From JAIEPW01 sp964406035 (lineage in GTDB: Bacteria > Acidobacteriota > Terriglobia > Bryobacterales > Bryobacteraceae), in contig CAYOQB010000081.1 of the NCBI GenBank assembly GCA_964406035.1, positions 1 to 23,837 of the forward strand: a DNA stretch of 23,837 nt, written 5' to 3'. The notes below the pieces were generated by a model. That model did no database searches, was not told the DNA's origin, and saw only the letters and a list, made by a program, of their open reading frames with translations. Made by a program: the position numbers and the translations under genes. Of this stretch, positions 6,558 to 12,644 are shown piece after piece (position 1 is the stretch's first letter; every line of letters begins with the position of its first letter).

Positions 6558-7417
6558 CCCGCCGGCGCGCCGGCAGCCGCGCGGACGGTCAGCGCGGCCA
6601 GCAGGTCCTCGATCTCACGGTTGACCTCGGCCGGCTTCTCCCGCATCCCCAAGTGACCGCAGCCTTCGAGCATCCGCACCCGGTCCGGGCGCAACCGCGC
6701 CAGCAGACCGCGTGCGCCTTCCGGCGGCAGGATGGCGTTCGCCGCGCCCCAGAATGCCAGGAACGGCGGGAAGCGATCCGGACGTTCCGCCGTATCGAGT
6801 GACGCAAAAGAATCGAAGCAAGCCAGGTTGCGATATAGCGATCGCATCTGGCCCGGCCGGTTCCACAGCTCATGGATGTGCGCGGCGAACTTGGGCTCAA
6901 TCGCCGCGCCGGGTCCGAACTGCTGCGCGAGCGCGGCGTCCGTCTGCTCCCGCGTCATTCGGCCTTCGAAGCCCGCGACGAACTGCTCACGCGCTTCGGG
7001 GTTGCCGCGGAAGCCAAAATAGGCGTCCTTCAGCGGCCCGGCGCACAGCGTGGTCTCGGTGGCGATGTTGAACACGATCAGGGCTCGCACCTTTTCCGGG
7101 TGCTGCAGCGTGTAATTCACCGCCATCGCCCCGCCGATGCAGTGTCCGATCAGGACCACCGGCGCGAGGTCGAGTTCGTTGACGATGAGCTCCACCTCGC
7201 GGGTGTACAGCGGGAGCGTGTAATCGATGTCCGGTTTGTCGGAGTTGCCGTAGCCGAGATGATCGACAACGATGACGCGATGGGTCCGGGCGAAGTGGCT
7301 CACCTGATGGTCCCAGATGCGATGGTCGTTGCCGCCGTTGTGGAGGAACAGCAGCGGCTCGCCGGCGCCTTGTTCTTCAAACCAGATCTGGTGTCCGAGG
7401 AACTCGAGGTACGGCAT
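6554..7417 (-). CDS. Alpha/beta-fold hydrolase with Cys at the nucleophile elbow
   Basis: The product is 287 residues with the canonical order of motifs: oxyanion region LLFLHNGGNDHRIWDHQV (22-39), VIVVDHLGYGNSDKP (48-62), nucleophile elbow GHCIGG (91-96) and the catalytic His255 in GCGHLGMREKP. Two features are odd. The nucleophile is Cys93 (TGC codon) instead of Ser. The usual catalytic Asp in WGxxDxxxP reads WGAANAILP, with Asn227. Cys nucleophiles are known in dienelactone hydrolase, but the acid residue is usually kept. The enzyme may therefore be slow, specialised, or a ligand binder. No signal peptide is seen, so it should be cytosolic. It is first in the operon with the sigma factor and kinase, so it may make or sense the signal; this is inference. 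Confidence 0.9.
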   Translation of the reverse strand: MPYLEFLGHQIWFEEQGAGEPLLFLHNGGNDHRIWDHQVSHFARTHRVIVVDHLGYGNSDKPDIDYTLPLYTREVELIVNELDLAPVVLIGHCIGGAMAVNYTLQHPEKVRALIVFNIATETTLCAGPLKDAYFGFRGNPEAREQFVAGFEGRMTREQTDAALAQQFGPGAAIEPKFAAHIHELWNRPGQMRSLYRNLACFDSFASLDTAERPDRFPPFLAFWGAANAILPPEGARGLLARLRPDRVRMLEGCGHLGMREKPAEVNREIEDLLAALTVRAAAGAPAG

Positions 7418-7423
7418 GCCAGG

Positions 7424-7452
7424 ATTGTATCGCCGCGAGTCAGCGAAGTGAA
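7424..7452 (-). promoter_or_regulatory. Promoter of the hydrolase-sigma-kinase operon
   Basis: On the minus strand TTCACT (7447-7452, 4/6) and TACAAT (7424-7429, 5/6) are spaced by 17 bp. The -10 ends 6 nt before the ATG at 7417, so the mRNA would start at or beside the start codon. There is no ribosome site upstream. Confidence 0.5.
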
Positions 7453-7485
7453 GTGCCGCCGATGCCGCCTTTGCCCCCGCCCCCG

Positions 7486-7512
7486 TCGGTGCCAGGCACC
7501 ACCTGGCACCGA
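7486..7512. repeat. GGTGCC inverted repeat, copy 1
   Basis: Perfect 11-nt arms TCGGTGCCAGG (7486-7496) and CCTGGCACCGA (7502-7512) surround the loop CACCA. The copy differs from copy 2 by a single base over 29 positions. It is followed by TTTTGC, matching the flank of copy 4 (TCTTGC) except for one base. Confidence 0.85.
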
Positions 7513-7545
7513 TTTTGCGCGACGCTCGGCTTAACCAATTCTTCT

Positions 7546-7561
7546 TTCAACGGGTTAAGCG
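7546..7561. repeat. Shared 16-mer of the composite intergenic element, copy A
   Basis: TTCAACGGGTTAAGCG lies 33 bp downstream of GGTGCC copy 1. A near-identical 16-mer (two mismatches) is at 15244-15259, downstream of copy 4. A more degenerate form occurs at 7661-7676. Confidence 0.6.
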
Positions 7562-7736
7562 GATTTCCGCGAGTGAGCAAAGTGAGCCTGAAGCCCAACC
7601 CCCCACATTTTCCCAGCCAACCCAGCCCCCGCCTCGCAACCGCCGCCGCGCGAGCTGCAATTCAACCACTTAGCCTGAATCGCAGAGGCGCTCAAAAACG
7701 GGTCAACTCCAAAGGGGGTACCTTTCCGCCCCGCGG

Positions 7737-7745
7737 TTTTCCACA
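7737..7745 (+). promoter_or_regulatory. DnaA-box-like 9-mer TTTTCCACA
   Basis: It fits the relaxed DnaA-box consensus TTWTNCACA. A single box without an AT-rich unwinding element or neighbouring dnaA/dnaN is not an origin. It is recorded because the other repeat-rich gap carries a perfect box. Confidence 0.3.
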
Positions 7746-7793
7746 ACCCAACCAATAGCACCTAAACCACTTACCTCCGAAATCGCCCCAACC

Positions 7794-7820
7794 TCGGTGC
7801 CAGGCACCACCAGGCACCGA
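7794..7820. repeat. GGTGCC inverted repeat, copy 2
   Basis: Outer arms TCGGTGCC (7794-7801) and GGCACCGA (7813-7820) are perfect. Compared with copy 1 one base of the inner arm is changed (T to A), so the stem is shorter. It ends 14 bp beyond the stop of bshB1, on the downstream side of that gene. Confidence 0.8.
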
Positions 7821-7834
7821 TTCGCTTCACACGC

Positions 7835-8584
7835 TCAGATGCTCCGGACCCCCATCTGCATCAGGTCATCCACCCGCATCGTCTCCTTCACCACAAACGG
7901 CTCCCCGTACTTCACGCCGATCAGGTTCCCGTAAAACCGCGCGATCGCCGCGTGCCGCTCGCGGATCTCCTTCTCCTCCGGGAACAACTCCGACACCTCG
8001 CCCCCATATTGCGAGCGATAGCACAGCAACGCCTCCATTCTCCGCTCGAACTGCCGCGTGATGTCCGTAACGAACGACGGCTTCACGTTCGCGTACATCG
8101 TCGAGTACACCACCTTCATCGGGCGATGCGGCTCGGTTTCCGGATCCATCTTGCGAATGCCCGCAAGATAGCAGGCCTCATACCCGATCTCCGCCGTCTT
8201 GTAGTGATCCGGATGCCGACCCTCCCAGTAGGGCAGAATCACCACGCGAGGCCGCAGCCTCCGGATGTCCGCCACGATCGTCATCCGCACCGCGATGGTG
8301 TTGTCGATCCGCGCATCGGGGAACCGGCGATTGCCGCGCCAGGCAAGCAACATCTTCGTCGCCGCCTCGCCCGCCTCCTGCAGCCGCAGTTCGGGCGTCC
8401 CGCGCGTGCCCATTTCCCCGGCAGCGAGATCCAGCACGCCGGTGCGATAGCCGAGCTCAGCCATGCGGATCAGCGTTCCCCCGCACGTTTGCTCCACATC
8501 GTCTGGATGCGCCGCGATCGCCAGCACGTCCAGCGGCCGGATCTCCGGCGGGTCCAGGCTGAGTTGCGAGTTAACTGTCACCAT
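7835..8584 (-). CDS. bshB1: PIG-L family deacetylase, bacillithiol biosynthesis BshB1-type
   Basis: The product is 249 residues. It carries the metal site AHPDDVE (25-31: His26, Asp28, Asp29) and the second metal motif HPDH (124-127). The stretch GEMGTRGTPELRLQEAGEAA (56-75), PYWEGRHPDHYKTAEIGYEACYLAGIRK and the late KPSFVTDI...MEALLCYRSQYG closely follow the BshB1 subgroup. That subgroup removes the acetyl group from GlcNAc-malate to give GlcN-malate, the second step of bacillithiol synthesis, in the cytosol. BshB1 versus a related deacetylase acting on another N-acetyl sugar cannot be proved from one gene, and bshA/bshC are not in the window. The start at 8584 overlaps the rhomboid stop by 7 nt, so the pair is probably one transcript. 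Confidence 0.85.
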   Translation of the reverse strand: MVTVNSQLSLDPPEIRPLDVLAIAAHPDDVEQTCGGTLIRMAELGYRTGVLDLAAGEMGTRGTPELRLQEAGEAATKMLLAWRGNRRFPDARIDNTIAVRMTIVADIRRLRPRVVILPYWEGRHPDHYKTAEIGYEACYLAGIRKMDPETEPHRPMKVVYSTMYANVKPSFVTDITRQFERRMEALLCYRSQYGGEVSELFPEEKEIRERHAAIARFYGNLIGVKYGEPFVVKETMRVDDLMQMGVRSI

Positions 8585-9234
8585 TCCTGAATTGGATACC
8601 TTTCGCGAGCCCGCGGCAGCAATTTGGTGATCAGCGCGCCCGCCGCGAAGCCGCCGATATGCGCGAACCAGGCTACGCCGCCGCGAGTCGCCTCATCCGC
8701 GACGCTGCCGATCCCGCCCGCCAGTTGCACCACCAGCCAGTACACCAGCAGCACCGCAGCCGGAAGCTCCACGAAGCTGATAAAGATGAAGAACACCAGC
8801 GTCACAATAGGCGTTCGTGGGAAGCGGATCAGATAGCCGCCCATCACCCCCGAAATCGCCCCGCTCGCGCCGATCATCGGCACCGTGGAGTACGGATTCG
8901 CCAGCACCTGTCCCAGCGACGCGGCCAGACCGCACACCAGGTAGTACAGCAGATAGCGCCCCGAGCCCATCGCATCCTCGACATTGCGCCCGAACACCCA
9001 CAAAAACCACATGTTGCCCAGAATGTGCCCGATGCCGCCATGCAGAAACATGGACGTCAGCAAAGTGGTGTAGCGAAGCTGATCCGGGATCACGCCGTAC
9101 TGCAGCACGAACGCGTTCGCCGCGCGCACCGGCAGCGAGAACTGGTAGATGAATATCGCGATGTTGATTGCAATCAGCACCGCCGTCACCACCGGCGTGG
9201 AGTAGACCGGGCGGATGGATTTCAGCGGGATCAT
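8578..9234 (-). CDS. Rhomboid-family intramembrane serine protease
   Basis: The product is 218 residues with six hydrophobic segments. The catalytic Ser124 is in GASGAISG (122-129) and the partner His192 in AHIGGFAAGA (191-200). The conserved oxyanion-side GHILGNMWFLWVFG (69-82, Asn74) and the loop LLTSMFLHGGIGH (58-70) are also present, so the enzyme should be active. It cleaves within the membrane at helix-breaking segments of single-pass proteins; the substrate is unknown. The ATG at 9234 fits the usual short N-terminus before the first helix (about 13-30). It lies upstream of bshB1 with a 7-nt overlap and is divergent from der across 108 bp, where TATTCT (9259-9264, minus) is a weak -10 candidate. 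Confidence 0.93.
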   Translation of the reverse strand: MIPLKSIRPVYSTPVVTAVLIAINIAIFIYQFSLPVRAANAFVLQYGVIPDQLRYTTLLTSMFLHGGIGHILGNMWFLWVFGRNVEDAMGSGRYLLYYLVCGLAASLGQVLANPYSTVPMIGASGAISGVMGGYLIRFPRTPIVTLVFFIFISFVELPAAVLLVYWLVVQLAGGIGSVADEATRGGVAWFAHIGGFAAGALITKLLPRARERYPIQEW

Positions 9235-9342
9235 GCGGCAGTCGCGGCTTCGAGGTCAGAATAGCAAACGGACGCCGGCTCGCCGCGCGCGCGGGGCCAC
9301 GTCCGAATGTGCGAACCTGCGATAGGACTGCTTGCGCGCCGT

Positions 9343-10653
9343 ATGACTGACCCAACTCCGCCCACCGTCGTCATCGTCGGCCGCCCCAACGTCGGCAAAT
9401 CCACTCTGTTCAACGCCATCATCGGCCAGCGCCGGTCCATCGTCGGCGACGAACCCGGCATCACCCGCGACCGCATTCACGGCAAGGCCGAACATCGCCG
9501 CCGCCCCTTCGAGCTGATCGACACCGGCGGCATCATCCCCAATGACGAGGAGATGATCCCCTCCAACATCCTGAAACAGGCCCGTTTCGCCCTCGATCAG
9601 GCGGCGCAGGTGATCTTCGTGCTCGACGGGCGCGGCGAAATCACCGGCACGGACCGCGAACTTGCCAAAATCCTGCGCAAGATCGGCAAGCCGGTCACTC
9701 TGGCGGTCAACAAAATCGACGTGCCCAAGCGGGAGGTGCTGGCGCACGAGTTCCACCGGCTCGGCTTCCCGGATGTTTTCCCGGTCTCGGCCGAGCATCG
9801 CGTCGGCATCGATGACCTGCTCAGCCATGTCACCGCGGGATTCCCCGCCAGAGAGGAACCCGAAGAAGCCGCGGAGCCCGCGCCCGCCCCCAAGCGCCCC
9901 ATCCGCATCGCCATCATCGGCCGCCCCAACGTCGGCAAATCGACGCTTTTGAACGCCCTGGTCGGCGAGGAGCGCTCCATCGTTTCGCCCATCGCCGGCA
10001 CCACCCGCGATGCGGTCGATGAAACCGTCGACCACGGCGGCGCGCAATTCACCTTCGTCGACACCGCCGGCATCCGCCGCAAGGGCAAAACGAAGCTGAT
10101 GGCGGAAAAGCTCAGCGTGGTGATGGCCCGCAAGCACATCGAATCCTCGCACGTGGTTCTGATGGTGCTCGACGCCACCGAAGGCGTGCTCGGCGCGGAC
10201 GCCACCATCGCTGGTTACGCCCATGAAGAAGGCCGCGGCGTCATCCTGGTCGTCAACAAATGGGATGCCGTGCGCGGCGCCAGCAAGAAAACCTTCACCC
10301 AGCAGATTAAAGACGAACTGAAGTTCCTCGACTACGCACCCATCCTGTTCGTCTCCGCCAAGCAGGCTCGCGGCACCGGCGACATCTTCGGCAAGATCGC
10401 CGAAGTGTATCAATCCGCGTCCAAGCGCGTCACCACCGGCGAGCTGAACCGCTTCGTCGCCAGCCTGGAATTCGACGTGGACATCAAGATCTACTACATC
10501 ACGCAGGCCTCGGTGCGCCCGCCCACCTTTGTCGTGTTCACCGACAAGTCCCGCAACATGCACTTCTCCACGGAGCGCTTCCTCATCAATCGCCTGCGGC
10601 GCCAGTTCGGCTTTGAGGGCACGCCGGTGGTCATTCGCACCAAACGCCGCTGA
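9343..10653 (+). CDS. der: Ribosome-assembly GTPase Der (EngA)
   Basis: The product is 436 residues from the ATG at 9343 (MTDPTPPTVVIVGRPNVGKST). An upstream in-frame ATG at 9307 would add 12 residues before the usual Der start and is not preferred. There are two tandem GTPase domains: the first has GRPNVGKST, DTGGI and NKID; the second has GRPNVGKST, DTAGIRRKGK and NKWD. The C-terminal KH-like domain ends GTPVVIRTKRR. An acidic linker (EEPEEAAEP) joins the domains. Der acts in late assembly of the 50S ribosomal subunit and is normally essential. No Shine-Dalgarno is visible. The two P-loop segments share an identical 25-nt DNA stretch exactly 540 nt apart. Confidence 0.97.
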   Translation: MTDPTPPTVVIVGRPNVGKSTLFNAIIGQRRSIVGDEPGITRDRIHGKAEHRRRPFELIDTGGIIPNDEEMIPSNILKQARFALDQAAQVIFVLDGRGEITGTDRELAKILRKIGKPVTLAVNKIDVPKREVLAHEFHRLGFPDVFPVSAEHRVGIDDLLSHVTAGFPAREEPEEAAEPAPAPKRPIRIAIIGRPNVGKSTLLNALVGEERSIVSPIAGTTRDAVDETVDHGGAQFTFVDTAGIRRKGKTKLMAEKLSVVMARKHIESSHVVLMVLDATEGVLGADATIAGYAHEEGRGVILVVNKWDAVRGASKKTFTQQIKDELKFLDYAPILFVSAKQARGTGDIFGKIAEVYQSASKRVTTGELNRFVASLEFDVDIKIYYITQASVRPPTFVVFTDKSRNMHFSTERFLINRLRRQFGFEGTPVVIRTKRR

Positions 10654-10679
10654 TCCGCCTTCCTACCCTCCGGCTGCCA

Positions 10680-10709
10680 TCGACAATAGGGTTTCGCAGC
10701 CGTTACACT
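10680..10709 (+). promoter_or_regulatory. Promoter of the secreted protein gene at 10715
   Basis: TCGACA (10680-10685, 5/6 to the -35 consensus), an 18-bp spacer and TACACT (10704-10709, 4/6) end 5 nt before the first ATG. GAGGA (10710-10714) directly abuts that ATG, so translation may begin at the second ATG (10718) or on a leaderless mRNA. Confidence 0.45.
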
Positions 10710-10714
10710 GAGGA

Positions 10715-11494
10715 ATGATGAATTTACTGATGGCCGCCGCCGCTGTCGCCGCCTCGCTGTCGCAGGCGCCGCAGCCCCTGATCAGTTCCAGCAAGGACGC
10801 GATCCTGAAGCCCGAGCTGACGAAAGTGGACTGGAACCGCGTGATGCGCGATTCCAGCATGTTCCTGGCCGTCCAGCACGGCTTCCGCCTGGGACAGCAG
10901 CCCTTCACACGCCGCGAGCTGAAAGGCAAGTTCTGGCCCGACTACGTCGAGTCCGTCCAGGGCTTGCGGCGCTGGCGGGACGGCGATTCCGGGTTCATCA
11001 ACTACTTCGGCCATCCCATGCAGGGCGGCGTCACCAATTTCATCGTCACCCAGAACGATCCCCGCGGCCGCAAGCTCGAATTCGAGCCAAAGAATCCGGA
11101 GTACTGGCGTAGCCGCCTGCGCGCCACCGGCTTCACCGCCGTCTACAGCACCCAGTTCGAGCTCGGCCCCGTCAGCGAGGCATCCATCGGCAACGTGGGA
11201 GGCCGCAACTTCCCCAACTCGCTCGGCTATGTGGACCTGGTGATCACGCCCGCCGCCGGCATGGTCTTCCAGGTCGCCGAGGACATCGTCGACAAGTACT
11301 TCATCAAATGGGTGGAGTCGAAAACCACCATCCGGCCCATCGTGATTCTGACCCGCGGCTTCTTCAATCCCACCCGGACGTTCGCCAACGCTATGCGTTT
11401 CCGCTGGCCCTGGCATCGCGAAACGCGGCCCAGCCCCACGGATCTGCTGCGGGCCCGGCGCGACGCGCAGCGAATGTACGATCCTGGGTTCTGA
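10715..11494 (+). CDS. Conserved secreted protein of unknown function (possibly DUF3943-like)
   Basis: The product is 259 residues (258 if the second ATG at 10718 is used). The N-terminus MMNLLMAAAAVAASLSQAPQ looks like a signal peptide with cleavage near residue 16-20. A central GFINYFGHPMQGGVTNFIVTQND recalls the HP-x-x-G motif of DUF3943-type proteins. Later segments (GYVDLVITPAAGMVFQVAEDIVDKYFIKWVE) could be membrane-associated. The C-terminus is basic (RARRDAQRMYDPGF). No enzyme motif is recognised. It follows der by 61 bp but has its own promoter candidate, and the next gene (SMP-30) starts 8 nt after its stop, suggesting co-transcription. The DUF3943 resemblance is weak and is offered only as a lead. 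Confidence 0.72.
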   Translation: MMNLLMAAAAVAASLSQAPQPLISSSKDAILKPELTKVDWNRVMRDSSMFLAVQHGFRLGQQPFTRRELKGKFWPDYVESVQGLRRWRDGDSGFINYFGHPMQGGVTNFIVTQNDPRGRKLEFEPKNPEYWRSRLRATGFTAVYSTQFELGPVSEASIGNVGGRNFPNSLGYVDLVITPAAGMVFQVAEDIVDKYFIKWVESKTTIRPIVILTRGFFNPTRTFANAMRFRWPWHRETRPSPTDLLRARRDAQRMYDPGF

Positions 11495-11502
11495 ACCGCG
11501 CG

Positions 11503-12563
11503 ATGGAAATCGAAGCTCTCCACCCCGGCATGTCCGAGCTGTTCCCACGCGATGCCGCGCCGGAGCGGATTGCGTCCGGATACACCTGGGCCGAAGGTCC
11601 NNNNNNNNNNNNNNNNNNNNNNNNNNNNNNNNNNNNNNNNNNNNNNNNNNNNNNNNNNNNNNNNNNNNNNNNNNNNNNNNNNNNNNNNNNNNNNNNNNNN
11701 CACGCGATGCCGCGCCGGAGCGGATTGCGTCCGGATACACCTGGGCCGAAGGTCCGGTGTGGGACCACCGCCAAAGCCGGCTGCTGTTCTCCGACATCCC
11801 GGCCAACGCTATCTGGCAGTGGTCCGCGCAATCCGGCGCGAGCCTGTTCCTGCAGCCCAGCGGCTACACCGGCACCGAGCCCTTCCGCGGCCGCGAACCC
11901 GGCTCCAATGGCCTGACCTTTGACCCGGACGGCCGCCTGGTGATGTGCCAGCACGGCGACCGGCGCGTCGCCCGTCTCGCCCCCGACGGCACTTTCGAGA
12001 CCTTGATCGACAGTTACCAAGGCAAGCGCCTGAACAGCCCCAACGACCTCGTCTACCGGAGCAACGGCGACCTGTATTTCACTGACCCCGCCTACGGCCT
12101 GCCCGATACCTTCGACGACCCCGCCCGCGAGCTCGGATTCTGCGGCGTCTATCGTCTGGACACCGACGGTGAACTGCACGCGGTCTGCCTGGAGCTCAGC
12201 CGTCCCAACGGGCTCGCGTTTTCGCCGGACGAGAAAACTTTGTACGTCGCCAACTCGGATCCGGATCGCGCCCTCTGGCGCGCCTACGACGTTCTGCCGG
12301 ACGGCGGCCTCGCCAACCCGCGCGTGTTCTATGACGCCACTCCCCTGGCCGGCAAAGCGAAAGGGCTGCCCGACGGGCTGAAGGTGGACCGTTCCGGCAA
12401 CATCATCGCCACCGGTCCTGGCGGGATCTTCGTGTTCTCGCCGAACGCCCGGCTGCTGGGCCGCATCCACCATCCGCACGCGATCGCCAACGTCGCGCTC
12501 GGTCCCGGCTACCTCTATCTCACGGCTACGTCCGAGGTCTGGCGCGTTCCGCTCACCGGCTGA
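11503..12563 (+). CDS. SMP-30/gluconolactonase-family lactonase, split only by an assembly gap
   Basis: The N-terminus (ATG 11503, MEIEALHPGMSELF) runs into 100 N at 11601. The flanks of the gap carry the same 55 nt. Removing the N run and one copy restores a continuous frame, giving 301 residues, the normal SMP-30 length. Motifs of the six-bladed propeller are present: WAEGPVWD with the metal-binding Glu, GSNGLTFDPDGRL, SPNDLVYRSNGDLYFTDPAYG with the metal Asn, RPNGLAFSPDEKTLYVANSD and LPDGLKVDRSGNIIATGPGG with the catalytic Asp. Family members hydrolyse sugar lactones such as gluconolactone with a divalent cation. No signal peptide is seen, so the enzyme is probably cytosolic. The gene begins 8 nt after the preceding stop. 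The substrate is not certain. Confidence 0.9.
11546..11755. other. Assembly gap with duplicated contig ends
   Basis: Positions 11546-11600 and 11701-11755 are identical over 55 nt and flank exactly 100 N. This is what overlapping contig ends look like when a scaffolder inserts a default gap; 55 is a common k-mer length. It is not a biological repeat. Confidence 0.92.
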
Positions 12564-12644
12564 GAGGGTCCGCTGGCCGGCCAAACTACTCCCGCTGGTC
12601 CGCGATTCGTTGCGATTAGACAACAACGCCTCTAATTTATAGAA

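Larger units (their letters stand above)
7418..7834. other. 417-bp noncoding region rich in repeats
   Basis: No credible gene is present. Short open frames exist on both strands (7453-7758 plus, 7555-7761 minus), but their products are proline-, arginine- or glycine-rich without motifs. The region holds the operon promoter, two GGTGCC-type inverted repeats (7486-7512 and 7794-7820), a direct repeat of a 19-mer (7433-7451 and 7567-7585, two mismatches), an 8-bp dyad GCTTAACC/GGTTAAGC (7529-7536 and 7553-7560) and a DnaA-box-like 9-mer (7737-7745). The base composition is less coding-like than the flanks. Confidence 0.7.

Noticed and set aside
7453..7758. 101-codon frame in the repeat-rich gap
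   Set aside because: Pro-rich start, crosses the inverted repeat and has no motif or ribosome site.
9307..9342. Upstream ATG for der
   Set aside because: It would add 12 residues with no family similarity before the normal Der start.
9256..10563. 435-codon frame antisense to der
   Set aside because: Asp/Gly/His-rich antisense shadow of a conserved essential gene.
11546..11755. Tandem duplication within the SMP-30 gene
   Set aside because: Exact 55-nt identity limited by N on both sides indicates overlapping contig ends.
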